From Lentinula raphanica (Eukaryota; Basidiomycota; Agaricomycetes; Agaricales; Omphalotaceae): a stretch of DNA of 64,000 bases. Location: contig JANVFP010000018.1 of assembly GCA_027919835.1 (NCBI GenBank), positions 62,001 to 126,000 on the forward strand, in the 5' to 3' direction. The position numbers were made by a program, and so were the translations under genes. Under the pieces are notes generated by a model. It saw nothing but the letters and a program-made list of their open reading frames with translations, made no database searches and was not told the DNA's origin. Position 1 is the first letter of the stretch. The number at the start of each line of letters is the position of its first letter. Positions 32,607 to 44,879 of this stretch are shown in pieces.

Positions 32607-33837
32607 ACGCTCAACAGTCGCCACAGTCTGACGTCGGGTCCTTTTAGGCGATTGAAATCGTTGTTGGTGAGGAGCTTGATGAGCTTGAGCTTTCTGTTGA
32701 GGTCGATACTTGAGCTATCGGTACCGAAGTCAAGCAACAGCTCTAACAGACTGTGACCGGGCTGTGTGTGTGTGGTCTGCATCCGGAACTAAGCATATTT
32801 GATTGACCTGCTCTATTGGCCCGTGCCCGTGAGCGAGCGCGCGAAAGCCGGAGCATGTCAAACGAAACAAAGGCAAAGGGCCAAGCGAGTGGTGCAGTCA
32901 AAGATAGAGACACGCTCTTGACGACTGAAGCTGGTGATGTAAAGATGGAGAGTTTGTTTTGAAGACAAGGCACTTGTCTGGGATCATTAGTTGTTGAAGG
33001 ATCTGAGAAAAAGGAAGGATAAACTCACAACAAGCAGCGTTCCTTCATTCAGCAGCTCTCTGCATTGACTGAATATGGCGGAGTCGACGCAATGTTGATG
33101 ACAACTGGACTGATGGAAGACAGGATGGATGCGTGAGGGTTATTGGGCATGGTCATGAGCTGGGTGCGTGTATTTGTTGCCCTAAGAAGCCGCGAGCCTT
33201 ATTACAGGCTACAGCAAAGCTCTTCCATAAACAGCGGGCTTCGTGATGAGTTGCTGCAAATCACAAAGCCACAGCAAGATTTATGGGTGAAATACCAGAC
33301 GATGAGGAGAGGCCAACGATGAGGAAACACCAAACGATGAGGAAACGCCGGACAATGCCAGTAAATGCCAGCTGGTGAGAGAACGTCGCTGTAGGAGCGA
33401 GCGCGTTCGTTGTGAGATTGCGAGAAGGCCGTGAGTGAACATAAGCAAGTCAGAAGCTCAACAGAGTGAAGGTTGCGTGAGGCTGGCTCTACGCCACTAG
33501 GACGGTGCAAATCAACACCCTGTTGAGGAATAAGACGAGCGTCGAGCGATGATCGATCACAGAAAAGCTTCCGCGGAAGATTTTCAACGCATCGCAATGA
33601 TTTCAGTGGCAGGGAAGGATTTCGAGGATCAGCGAGAGAATAGGAGCGGTGAGTACGCTTGAGTCTTGGTGGTGTCCACTGGTGGTGGTTGATGTTCAAG
33701 GTAACGCAGAGGTAACGTTCAACGTTGCACGTTGGTCATGTGTTTCTATTCTCACAATATCTCACGGACTGATTTTTTGGACAAGACTCATTGACATCAG
33801 CCTTATTGCAACACAGGACCATGTAGTGAAGTACAAG
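32607..33837. other. ~1.2 kb without a supported gene
   Basis: Open frames exist on the minus strand (for example 33202-33699), but their composition and lack of splice partners do not support a gene. At 33300-33352 there is a short imperfect repeat of GATGAGGAAACGCC-like units. The right part should contain the 3' flank or terminal repeat of the transposase-like element that follows; I could not recognise the repeat. Confidence 0.35.
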
Positions 33838-36800
33838 CTACTGAGGGAGAGCACGATGAGAGTCATGTAACTGAGGACAAGTCCTGGCATTATGGCCTGA
33901 TTGATGACAACGGCCGCATCTTCGTTGGGGAGCTGCACCTGAGTCCAACATCAACAAGCTCTGCAGCAATGGATTGTGTCGAACAGCATTGCTGGGGTTA
34001 TTCGCCGAGGCTTCCCTCGCCTTCGATACTGCCGTTCTTCCTTTGCCTTTCGCTTCTCTTGCCTTTTGTTCCGCTATCTCTCTCGCAGCTCCTTTCAAGA
34101 TCGCTTCCTCGCGATCCAATGGAGCAAAAGCAGGACGTAGTCGTTGAACATGAGGTGCACTTGTCATCTGATTTGTGTTGAGCAGCAAGTCCTCCGGTTG
34201 GTAATGATGGGTACGCGGAACAGTATGCTCCGTGCGCTCACGTTCTTGATACACCGTACGCCTTGCAGACATATCGCAGTTGTTGCCGGCACAGTTATGT
34301 TGAACATTCACTCGACACAGGACATTCTGGTAGTATAAATCGCTCAGCATGAGAAGCAGACGGACAGAATTGTAAAATACCTGTGGTACTACCAGCATCA
34401 ACTGCGAACGCTCAAGGCGGGGTAGCTTGTAGACTGGATTGGTTGAGCAAGAGTTGTACGTTGCGACAAGAATTCCAGAGGCTTTTGCATTTGATTCCTC
34501 CGAACTCCCGGATAGCTGTATAATTTCCAGAATACGTGCTACGACTGGCATATGTGTCGGGTCTGTGGCATGGCCCACAAGAACAAAGTCATCGATGGAG
34601 CAAAGTTCGCGAGAAGCTGTTGTTGTCGTTTTGAATGTATTGAAAGAGGCGTTGGTCGGGATTTGCTCAAGTGAAGATCGAAGATGGTGATAAGTGATGA
34701 GACTCGACCGAGGTTGCTTCCTCTGGAGAGATGTGAGGCAAGACCCTAACACAAGTGTATTTAGTCATATCATAGAATGATCAAACCATCCAACGCACCC
34801 TCAGAGCCTGACTGTCTAGCTTGGTCTGGGCTGACCAGACCTAATGCGTCTGCAACAATGTTCCGGCGATTTGGTCGTAAGCGTATCAAAGCAAGTGGCA
34901 ATGGACCTGCCGTAACCCAGTCACTGGGGCTATCGTGAAACCACGAGACAGGTGTGTCTGCTTGGATTTCGTTGGAGGTGGAGGGATCTGTTGCGGTTGG
35001 CTTGGGGAACATGCCCTGACTGAGGATGTGTCGGTTGCGGTTACAGCACGCAAAGCCCCGTGCAATGTCTCGAGAAGGAGCTTGGTGATTAGAATGAACG
35101 CTGTGATCGCGGATGACTGCATTGAAAGACTCAAAGCCTTCAGTAGCATAGAGCATAGCAGGCCCAAAACGACGGATATGCATAGGCAAATGTTTGAGGA
35201 TATGGAATTTGGGTTTGTTGAACCATCGTGGCGTCCATTCAGCGGCGCTATCGAGAAACCGGTCAATAGCGGCCTGCAGTATGGGCTTCGAAACGGGATA
35301 GTCAGCTGATTGTATATGTGGATAGAACGGAGACAACACACCAGATATTCGTCAATATTGGTAATGACTGGCTGCCAGACTAACGGAATCAAAGCTGACA
35401 ATGCCAACCAAGCCTCAAAGCAAGGTTTCGGAACAAGATCATAAAGGACGAATGGTGCAACCTGGGCGATTGCCCGAAAGTTGGATCCTGTAAGGGAGCC
35501 AGCAAACTGTACCAATGTTTCGCCTTTGAGTGGAGAGAATCCGAGTCCCGATACATCCAATGAAGACAAACGATGAGTTAATACTTTCTTCTGCTCGTCG
35601 GAGAGTCTCGATATAGCATCACGCCAGTAATACTTAACAAATCCAAGGAGAATGACATGCAGAATTTCGACTGGTGTATCACGATGTGGATCAAAGTCTA
35701 GAATCAACTGATGCTCAATAAACAGCAATATAAATGAAGCCAAGCTCTCACCTTTGATTCGCCACACTGGACTGTAGATATTTGCTGGCATGGTGTCGTT
35801 GATATAGTGATCTACTTTGGTTTGTTTCTCCTCGCGCGACAAACCCTTTGGAAGTTTTGCAATGAAGGTGAGGACTTTTTCTCGGAAATGCTCAAGAAAT
35901 GTATCCTTGGAACCACTCGCAGTGATGAGTTTCCTTGCTTCTGTCTTGCCATAGATCGTCGTTGTTTTTGTGAAAATACTTTGTAGCTGAGTAACAGTTT
36001 CCGATCTTGTTCGCAATGGACTATCCTAATGATGGTCAGTGAATGGATGAGTGCATGCAACTACGCCAGCGATGACTCACTCCTAAGAATCGTTTTGCAC
36101 GAGCAACCAGCTCAGCCATGGTTTCTATACGCCGTTTCCGTTTTCCTCCAGACTGTGAAACCTCTGATGTGTCGGATTGAACTGATGCATTATCATCAAT
36201 TTCAGACGTATGGATATCTGGACTCTCGTCATCTGCATCCTTCCCTTTGGCCCAACAACAACGGCAGAAAAACTTGCCAGTGAGTCCAACGTGGCAAGCA
36301 AACTCACTCTGCATTGGATTATCACCAAGCATTGCAAGAACCGATGGGAAGACAAGGACCATCTCCTGATATTCAACATCCCAGGCCCAGTAGCCATCCG
36401 CCTGTCCACATCTGACAAAGATGGACTGAGAAACAACAAAATAGAAGAGAGTTAAAGCACAGTACTTACTCAAGCTGTTCAACGACACCATCCAGCATTT
36501 CTAATGGAGGTGCCAGGTTAGAGGTGGAAAGGAAGTGGATATTGCTCTGTTTATGGACGTGTTCGCGCGAAAGACCTGCAGCGGTGAAAAGAAAGGAATT
36601 ATGTTTATTCCATTTCTTCGACACATTACCGGATGTATCATCACAGTATAACCACATTGGAAATGAATATACTCGACGCCCATGTGAGCGAACTCTCCAA
36701 CGGTTCATGAAACCATCATCGGCAGTGGTGTACGTCCAGGGAACAGGGTCCTGTTCACCTGTCTTGATGACACCTAGAATAGAATGATAAGATATTGTCT

Positions 36801-38314
36801 ACGCACTTGTATCAATTCCAGGCATTCACCTTGAATGTTACGAGGATCAAATATTCCATCAACCACAAAAGACTCGATGATACGGGGAAGGGAAGACAAC
36901 AGAGATGAGACCGGAAATTCAAGGATATGATTCTGATTGACATGATATCCTCTCGCAGTCAGGTTGCTCTCGACTGTCCATGCCAGTGCATAGAAATCTT
37001 GTTCAACTTCTGAAGGTATTCCATGACGACCACGAGTGAACCAACGAAAAGGCACAACAAGCTGACCGTCAGTGAGGCGAGTGATCTCGAAGACATAGAA
37101 ATCCTGAGCATCTTTCCGTATCATTGGTGTCGCCATAGCTGTGTCTTGATTTCGCCATGCATCTCCTTGCCAGGCATGCTCGAGGTGCTTGCCACTGTCT
37201 TCCGGATAGTGGTGAAGATGTTTTCGTATAAGGGGATTTCCCATTTCCTACATATAATAATGAGACTCGGTTTGAACCTGTTGCATTGTGATACTGAGGG
37301 CTTTACCTGTCTGATGATTCCGCCAAGATCATTCATGTAATACACATGTCCTAGAGCTCCTGTGTATCGCTTGGTGTGAATACCACATAGACTCTGCAGA
37401 TAATCATCGACACTTTTCATAACATCGACTGAAGGCGCATTGTTCACGCCAAATGCATCCAAAGCCCATAGAATGAGTTCCATCTGAGTTTCCGAGAATA
37501 TGCTGCGAGGAACATGTCGAAATATATCGAAGATACATGCCTGAGATATCAAATCGCATTCAAGTTTACGGAGGCAGACTGAAAGATAGCACATACTGCT
37601 TTATCAGGCCATGGAAACCATTCAGGATTGAATGCTGCCTTTGAACGTTGGGCTGGACGTCTCTGTCCAAAGGCAACTGGATCATTAGAAAATGATTCTA
37701 TGAATGCAGTGAGAAAGTTTTACACCAAGAGCGAGTCATTGTCTGTGCCTACCGAATTCGGGAACTTGTTCATTGGGTACAGAATCATCCGAGCTTTGTG
37801 ACGCAAAGTCATCGTCTAACAGGAAGCTCTCCAAGTCTTCGGCTAAATGACCCATTGCCATGCTCATGGCAGAACCTTGAAGTTGAGTGGTGTTGTCATC
37901 GCCGAAAGACATATGGTATACAGGTTCACCCAGTGGTGGCGGCTCAACCATATCAATATCAATATCTGGTGAGTGTGATGATGCAGATGCCTGGATATCG
38001 TGAAGAAGATCGACAAGTGGTCCTCTGACCCGTGAAGATATGGATGGATTGAGTTCAAGTGGATTGGGAGTAGACTGCTCGGAAGTTCGAAGAATGAACT
38101 GCACGGATTGTCTATGTTTTGTCGTTGCACGATGGCGATGGGCATGTCCCAAATTTGTGAACCAAGGCTGATCGGGACAGGCAATGCATCTCCAATGCTC
38201 ATTGTGCTCGCCAGTGCCATGTTCCCAGTCTAGATGACCCACTTTAGACAATGCAATGATATGAAGAACAAGGCACATACATGATGCACTGAGAGGACCA
38301 TCAAGATCTTCCAT
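33838..38314 (-). CDS. Large transposase-like protein (CACTA/Plavaka-like group), many exons
   Basis: A gene of at least a dozen short-intron exons from ATG 38314 (MEDLDGPLSAS) to a stop at 33838, probably over 1100 residues. The N-terminus has a zinc-finger-like segment (WRCIACPDQPWFTNLGHAHR, with a following His). The middle has FPSVLAMLGDNPMQSEFACH then GLTGKFFCRCCWAKG, like the Cys pair in Tnp2-type transposases. Then come DTPVEILHVILLGFVKYYWR, FSPLKGETLVQFAGSLTGSN, WTPRWFNKPKFHILKHLP and RRFGPAMLYATEGFESFNAV, a set common to a repetitive gene family of agaricomycetes. The C-terminus has a CCHC knuckle (CGRCHQSGHNARTC). The junctions I tested keep frame, so the copy may be intact. The transposon group is my best judgement; element ends were not found. 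Confidence 0.6.
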
Positions 38315-39169
38315 ACTGAGGGATGACAGCAAAGAAAGCAAAAAGGGGCTGACACCCGACGCTGAAGCGCTGAAGCCCAGTGAAACTCAGAGTATCCATT
38401 TGGAATGAGCGCAGTCACCGAACTTGGTTTCAATCACGGTTGACAAAATTTTGGATTGATTCAGATGTTGAACTTGGTTTGCACTCAAAAGAAGACGTAG
38501 ATAACATGAGACTGGATTGACAAATGAGTTCTACACCGAACGCTAGGATTTGGGTTGAAGTTGGATGGGAAATGGATTTTTTACATATTATCAATTATGC
38601 GATCAATCTAATTCACGTGCTTAGGCGGGATCCTTTTTCAGCCTTGGCCGTGTAGTCCACTACTCTATCTCGACATACTTACTGATACTCGTTTCATATA
38701 TACAAGAAAGTGCCTGCGCTTCGCTTCGGCGGGTACGAGCTGCCAGAGTGAGCGAGTGACTCAGAGGTTTGCATATTATCGATGAATGGATACAATGTAA
38801 CATCATATGTAGGTATGAAATGTGACAGGCATAGAAAGCATCAAACTTTACACATTTCTACACAGACTGACAGTGTACGAGCCTCACAGTTATTAAAAGT
38901 GTAGAGGTAGAACAAACCAGAGCGAGCGAGCTGAGATGTGATATGGAAAGCATCTGGAAGACTATGTGCATTCATTTGATTGAAAGACAATGAGACAAAG
39001 AGATACTTCCTTGAAGAGCGAAAGGGACTCAGAGATGAAGATTATGACGCCGAAGAAACAATGCCCGCGTGCCAGTTAACCCCAAATGAAAAAGCAGTAA
39101 GACAACCATGCAGATTGTTGCAAATCTGGCCAGCTACGTTTATGGCTGCAGGTTGTTTTTGAATCACAT
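38315..39169. other. Right flank of the transposase-like gene
   Basis: No gene supported. The segment directly upstream of the transposase-like gene should hold its promoter and the element's right end. A short plus-strand frame at 38980-39162 has no start context or splice partner of note. Confidence 0.3.
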
Positions 39170-40130
39170 CTCCCAAAGCTAAAGGGGCGCTCAGCGCATC
39201 GTTCATTCAAGCAACAAAGAGACTTACATTACCAGAGACTCGTCGTTGGTCGGTATCTGTCGTATACGGAGCTCCGATGAGAAAATCCTTCATAGAAGAG
39301 TCTCCCAAGCTCCGCATCGGAGCCAACACCCCATTCACACAATCATCCAGATAAAAATCACCAGCATCCGTTACCCATTCGACTTCCTGCTGGTCTAAAC
39401 GGTTGTGGTCAACCCTCCCTCTTTATCTGGCTGCACGGCACAAAACACGACGCGCTTCGACAACATCGGTGCAATATAGGCCGGGTTGGAAACTTTTGGG
39501 TGGGATCCAGACAGGGTTCGGTACCTTCGAGCCGTTACGTGGACATAAATATGATTTCCTCGCAGGTGAGATAGCTTCTGATATTGAACCTCTCTCTTGG
39601 CTCATTGATGCTTGGATTAGTTACACATTCTTTTGACTTTGACGATGAATCACCAGAGACATACTCGCCACTACTCTCATGCGGACTGGCTGGTTCGTCG
39701 CGTTCCCGGGTTCTGATAGACAGTAGAGTCTGGAAGTGGCGTTTGAGATCGAGCGAGGTCGACCATCCCCGCATGCCGACCATCCCCGCATGCCGAATGT
39801 ATTTTGTTGATGAATTGTTCACAGATTTCGGACATGCTTGCAGCGACTTTATGGGATGTACAATGGAAAGCGAAGTAGTCCCGCGAGGTACCTGGCCTCA
39901 AAGGAGACGGGGTTTTCTCTCTCGGGTTTGCGTCGGGCGTCGGGCGGGTGAGGCGTACGCAGAGCCAGCGGAGCCTTGCCTAATTGAGGGGCTGGGCGTC
40001 CGCTGACTGGAGCCTGCTGTCCTCGTTGCTGTAACGCTCGCCTGCGTGGCCCCATCGCGTTCATGGTTGGGCCTGTGTTGCCTGTCTAGCATCATCGTCA
40101 TCTTCTGGAAAAGGGGTGTGGGGTGCAATA
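39170..40130 (-). pseudogene. Gene remnant broken by a 17-bp tandem duplication
   Basis: Read leftwards from ATGs near 40110, a coding-looking stretch (Pro/Arg/Gln-rich, RTPSPSIRQGSAGSAYASPA) has a donor near 39895 and acceptor near 39852, then MSEICEQFINKIHSACGDG. The frame is then disturbed by a 17-bp tandem duplication at 39760-39793. Further left come GSKVPNPVWIPPKSFQPGLY and DAGDFYLDDCVNGVLAPMRS, in different frames and separated by stops, ending at a good donor (GTAAGT near 39231). These pieces probably belonged to one gene. No family recognised. Confidence 0.3.
39760..39793. repeat. Perfect 17-bp tandem duplication
   Basis: CGACCATCCCCGCATGC occurs twice without mismatch at 39760-39776 and 39777-39793. 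At 17 bp it shifts any frame crossing it. Confidence 0.9.
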
Positions 40131-41206
40131 AGGGTTGAGCTAGGAGGGCGAAAGGAACAGGTTGATGAAGGGATATATGAGGTCGAGAGTCGAACGACTG
40201 ACAGCGGCGGGAGGGCGGGCTGGAAAGGTCAAGAGAGTTAGAGAGTTAGTTACAACGGATGAAACAGATACAAACAAAAGAATGTGTCTCGTCACCGTCG
40301 TCTGCTCATCTTGATTCTGATCGTGCTGCCCTCCTCGTTGCTATCTCATGATCGCGCTAATCATCCCATCGCCTCAAGTTTCTGAATGCCTTCGCGGGAG
40401 TTATTCGAAGTTGGAGGAATTGAAAGGCCCACTATATGGACAATGGTGGCAAGGGCATTGAAGTAGGATTGTGGGTGACGGTGAGGAAGAGGGCTAGGTA
40501 GTTATTGCCGTCAGTAGCTGCGAGAATGACACCTTTTAGTGGTAGAATTCAATTGGATGAATGAATCACGCACGAGTTTGATCATTTTGTTTTCTTGAGG
40601 AAGAGAACAAAGAGAGAGTAAATGAACCCATGTACCTGTTGTTCACATGGAAGACTGTTGATCGTACTCCTGTTGTATCCAATGGACTGGATGTGCTCAG
40701 GATGTTTAGAATGCTGATATGATTGTACAAAGCTTCAGATGTTGGCAACTCACAGGAAAAGAATCCACTCAAACGAAAGGAAACACGTCTACGGGGCGTT
40801 TTAAGATGGATGTCGAGGACGGAGAACAACCAAGCAGAAAAAAAACAATAAGAACAATAGACTTGTACCCAAAAGGAGATAGAGGCAAACATGTACACAC
40901 GAAGTCGAGGCATCTCTTTCATATATGATATTACTTCCGTTTATCTTCTTACTTATAGTTAAATTTTCTTTCTTTAAATTTTCCTTACCTCTCTTTGTTA
41001 CCTTCACTTGGTACCATATTGTCACTACCACCTTCATTTATATACTTATCATGCTCTCTAGCACTCTGTGAATCCCTGCGCTCAATATTGGCACTAGTTG
41101 CTGTCTTCAGTAACACAATTTGAGTGATCATAATGACCCAATCCACATACAAGCCACCAGTAGAGGATATCAAAACTCTTAGTAGAGATGTGGTCTGTGT
41201 TTAGGC
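40131..41206. other. Intergenic stretch, nothing supported
   Basis: No reading frame with plausible exon structure. The part 40930-41030 is AT- and CTT-rich. Confidence 0.4.
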
Positions 41207-42544
41207 TTAGGAACAGCTTGCCTTCTCCGACCTAAATGGTGTACGTGAGTGAACGATCAATGATCTACCTTAAAGAAGTTACACACCTGACCTAGAACTA
41301 GAACCACTAGCCCCTTGTGACCCGGAAGCCTCGCCTGTCTGCTGCCCACCGGAACTGCCATAAGCTGGGGCCGGCGCTTCTTCTTGCCTCTTCTTTTCGG
41401 CCTCATATTTTTTTTGCTGCTCTTCCAACTTTCGTTGACGCTCCTCCTCCTCCAACCTTCGTTGACGCGCCTCCTCCTCTGAGTCTCGGTACGAAGGTGC
41501 CACTTCTTTGGGATCTTGTTCTTCATCATCGTAACCGTTCCAGAAATCCTCATAAGATGTGTGCTTTATGAGAATATTCACTGATTAGCAAACGAGGGAT
41601 CGAGATGGTAGTCAATATTGCAGTCAATACACACCTCTTCCGACGGGGCTCGGCGCCAGTGGTTGTTACTGCTTGGGTGATCGTGCTAGAAAAGAAGAAG
41701 AATGAATCAGCCACTGTGGCTTCAAAAGATGGGAGAAGATAGGTAGGACTGACGGTCGCCTGTTGCGAAACTTGATCTGACTGGAAAACAGAATTAGCTC
41801 CGGGACGAACATCACTGGAGTGGTCCACCACAGTCTGAACATCTCGAACACGGTCACTGGTGTCGGTAAGCATTAGTCGACTGAGACTCTGAGTCGTCGT
41901 TGAGCTCTCAGCCGGCTGTCGAAGTCTGCTTTCCCCCATTTCTTCCGCAAGATTGTCCAGGAACTGGTTTGCTTCAAGTTCCGAAGGAGAGAGCTCTTCC
42001 TCACTACTATGACGAGAGGGCTCTCCAATGGCATCATGCCGTGAGCTCGAGCTCGGGTTCTGCCCTTGTCTAGCCTCTCTGCCTTTTTCTCCATTGTCAG
42101 AGCCCGTACTCTGATAGAAGAATAAATAGAATGAGGGATTTAGGATAAGCAACATCGAGTCTGGGAGCTCAATTCGTACCTCACGGACTGAAGGCGCTCG
42201 ACGTTGATGCTAGAGAAAGAGAACCGGTCTGAGAATGAATGTAGTAAGGGAGGAGTCAGATCAAAACTTACCTCGAATTTGAGGGGCACTCGATCTCGCG
42301 GTTGGGACAGAGAAGCAGGTCCCAAGGGATCAAGGACATCGTCGGAGTCGATAGCATTGTCAAAGAGAGTGCTGGGAGCAGCAGAGGGAATGGATGTGGA
42401 ACTAGAACTAGAAGTGCGACTGGAGGCCATTGTAGTGACAAGCGACCGTCCTGAATTCATGTCAATCGGGACAGCGCTGACGACGACGGAGAAAGCTGCT
42501 CCAGATGCAAGAAGCGCAGTCAACATGGTACGAGTATAAACCAT
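41207..42544 (-). CDS. Secreted family gene A: signal peptide, dibasic micro-exon, coiled-coil tail
   Basis: Six exons can be joined, with a large middle exon and a short final one (AGG TCG GAG ... TAA, 41209-41207); about 310 residues. A signal peptide starts MVYTRTMLTALLASGAAFSV and is probably cleaved at SAVPID. Then come a Ser/Thr-rich segment, a micro-exon encoding HQRRAPSVR, a Ser/Glu/Asp-rich stretch, a small exon with GAEPRRKR, and a charged coiled-coil exon (ARQRRLEEEERQRKLEEQQK). Both small exons place Arg-Arg/Lys-Arg sites between otherwise low-complexity blocks, which would suit Kex2-type processing in the Golgi. It is the first gene of a four-member tandem array on this strand and is preceded by the shared promoter element. 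No known domain; function unknown. Confidence 0.7.
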
Positions 42545-42600
42545 TCTTCATGAAGTTGGGTGTAACAAGTATACAGATTTCGAAATGATTCTAGTTGGCA

Positions 42601-42669
42601 GTGAGGGTAGGAGACCAGCTCTGGAGGGAAAACGAGCGAAAACGACCGAAAACAGCGAGGGTATTTATC
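42601..42669 (-). promoter_or_regulatory. Promoter of gene A: TATA box and conserved element
   Basis: In the gene's direction: GATAAATA at 42669-42662, ~36 bp later CCAGAGCTGGTCTCCTACCC (about 42625-42606) followed by TCACT, then a ~60-nt leader to the ATG at 42544. Confidence 0.65.
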
Positions 42670-42780
42670 TTTCTACCGTTGCTCTGCTAAGCTCTGATAT
42701 CACTAATCGAGTCGGTAGCATATTCTGCGCAATTGCTGCATGCGGCGGAACAAAAATTCAAGTCATCGCCTTTTAGGAGT

Positions 42781-43080
42781 GCATCGCATCATGATCATCA
42801 TTCGTATGGGTATGAAGAACAGCCTCGGCAATTACTGGACATCGAATACATCGGAGGGTCCCGGTCATGACCATGTCGAGGAAGGGAAGTATGTTCGGGA
42901 ATGAAGCAACACCTATGCGTGGACGGCAGTGAGTGGCCATGTTGATGGCTTGAGAGTATTCAGCTTGCCTGATCAAACGTTGACTTCAAGTGCAGCTGGT
43001 CCTTCGAAATGCTCTTTAAGAGCATGAGATTCATCCTTTGCTACAACTACAACTATGCAGACTACTCCGAAACAACTATG
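42781..43080. repeat. Array-unit downstream segment, copy 1
   Basis: A segment between genes A and B that recurs at 44880-45120 and 46220-46505. Shared blocks include GGCAGTGAGTGGCCATG-like (from ACGCGTGGACGGCAGTGAGT), CTCTT(T/C)AAGAGC, ACTACGCAGACTAC-like and the mirror of ACTCACGTCGCCGG. The copies have drifted and short frames in them disagree, so this is duplicated non-coding or dead sequence carried with each array unit. Confidence 0.55.
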
Positions 43081-43102
43081 AGTTGTAGATTGCGAGTCAT
43101 CA

Positions 43103-43893
43103 TCACCGACGATGTTGGCTTGATGACTGACCATTCGGTGAATGTCCCAATCGGCGGGTCCATGCAGGTGGGACTCCGACGAGTCGGAGCCAGGGACGAA
43201 CTGGAGTCGGCGAAGTTATGCGACTATGATGACTAGATGACGACCCTCCTCCATTAGTAGTAGTAGGCCCTCCATTGGTCTGAGCATGCACTCCATTGGT
43301 GTGACTGTGCGCTCCATGATTGGTAGTAGATGATGTACTCGAACTCGACAATTGAACGTATCCGTTAGTATTCGCCTGGTTTTGACTCGTATTCTAATGG
43401 ATAGACAAGAGAGTCAGGATGAGAAATACGAATACACGTCGAGCCAATTCTTGAAACTCGACACATACCTCACGGACCGAAGGGGCCCTCCGTTGGTGAT
43501 GCTATAGAAAGCAGATCGTTCTGAGAAGATGTAAAGAAGAGTAGAAACGAAAAGACGTGCCTCAGATACCGGGACTCGCTCTAGTGGTTGGGAAGGAGTA
43601 ACTCCAGGAAGATCGAGCACATCTGAGTCGCCGGAGTACGTCGTAGCGACTTGAGCATTACGTCGAGACTCGAACTCGGGAGGATTGCCCAGAAGAGTGT
43701 TAGTCGGAGCAGCAGAGGAAATGGATGTAGAAGTAGGAGTGCTCGGAATGGAAGCCATCGTACTAGTAGCGATGAGCGACGGTCCTGGAACTATGTCAAT
43801 CGGGACAGCGCTGACGACCGTGATGGAAGAAGCTGCTCCAAAGACGAGGAAGGCAGTGAACATGGAAAGCGTATAGAACATAGGCTTTTTCAT
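43103..43893 (-). CDS. Secreted family gene B: signal peptide, dibasic micro-exon, TNG repeats
   Basis: Three exons: about 43893-43562, a micro-exon, then about 43395-43103; roughly 220 residues. MKKPMFYTLSMFTAFLVFGA starts the signal peptide, with cleavage likely at SAVPID, as in gene A. A Ser/Thr-rich segment follows, then the micro-exon encoding HHQRRAPSVRE, then a tail with repeated Thr-Asn-Gly (HTNGVHAQTNGGPTTTNGGG) and a Ser/His/Arg-rich end. The first intron appears to start with GC (GAG|GCACGT) where the paralogues have GTAAGT, so it may be one of the rare GC-AG introns. The dibasic site sits exactly between the two low-complexity halves. Function unknown; secreted by the signal peptide. 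Confidence 0.68.
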
Positions 43894-43937
43894 CGAGTAC
43901 ACGGATTGTGTTGGACGGTCCGAACTGCAATGGGTAG

Positions 43938-43960
43938 TGAGGGTAAGAGACCAGCTCCAG
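43938..43960 (-). promoter_or_regulatory. Conserved promoter element of gene B
   Basis: CTGGAGCTGGTCTCTTACCC in the gene's direction (43960-43941), one mismatch from the element of gene D in the core. No clear TATA box is seen upstream, unlike the other copies. Confidence 0.55.
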
Positions 43961-44299
43961 AGTAAGGAATTTCGGTCTTCTGGTATCTTGAGATGCGTGA
44001 GCTTGAAGCCTGGTTAAGTTTCATAGTCGATCAACAGTCAGGTATAACACCCATCCATCTAAGCCTGCACACCTGAATAGATCTCACTGACCAAGACAGT
44101 CCAAAGCTTTCCCAGCTCCTTCCTTGCTAGTCATCATCGGAGGCACAAGGAGCACTGTGAGCGAACGGGCCCTGGAGATGAGAGAAGTTCAATAGATCAG
44201 GATGAATCAGACGAATCGTTGCCGCCGAAGACATGTACAAAGTTAAGGCAGATGTTCTTGAGGAAGCCGCGATTGTTGCACTACACCTGCGGTTTGGAG
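43961..44299. other. Spacer between gene B promoter and the duplicated fragment
   Basis: A minus-strand frame (44127-44408) ending ...HSAPCASDDD overlaps the fragment shared with 27.3 kb. It may be an exon remnant of the gene from which that fragment derives. No full gene can be built. Confidence 0.3.
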
Positions 44300-44732
44300 G
44301 CGATGAAGAATTTAGGAGACGTGTTTGTAGAGTGATACTATGGACTCGTTGTATCTGAGAGTTCGGTCCAATAAGCACAGAGAGACGAGGCGTATTGAGG
44401 TGACTCACTTGTCTAGCACTCTATTGACGCTGTTTTTATCTCGATGGAGAGGCCCTGCAAGTAAAGGAATGGTGAATATGATGAAGAACATCCGACGAGC
44501 TTGTGAGCCTTTTTGACCTGGTACGTACGCGCAAGTATCTATCCCAGAGGGTGTAGCTTTAGTAGACGTTAGTAGTAGGAGGTCAGAGAGTGATAAAGCG
44601 GTGTAGCAACATACTGACTCTAGATCAAAAGCAACGAGTTTCTGGAAGACAAGTGGCATAGACTCTCATAGACTGGAGGAAAGAGAGAGAATTAGACGCT
44701 ATGATTATCTCCTGTTCCCGGCCGGCACTTCA
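44300..44732. repeat. ~430-bp duplicated fragment, copy 2
   Basis: Near-identical to 27332-27727, from ACTATGGACTCG to CCCGGCCGGCACTTCA. Differences include single bases (for example GGCATATT versus GGCGTATT) and small indels near 44520-44545 and 44665-44695. It lies between secreted genes B and C. See copy 1. Confidence 0.7.
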
Positions 44733-44879
44733 ATAATTTCTGGTTCGCAGAAACAATCTCCTTCGTAAAGTTTCCCTCTACCCTTCCGTATAGTTTCCGG
44801 GCCCAGGCAACATTCGCGAGTAATCGAAGCTCACTTATAGCTATCAACCAGGCCAAGACTTTTGGAGTTATCGCCTTAT

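Noticed and set aside
33202..33699. Minus-strand frame of about 165 codons
   Set aside because: Composition and lack of any motif suggest chance; no exon chain to neighbours.
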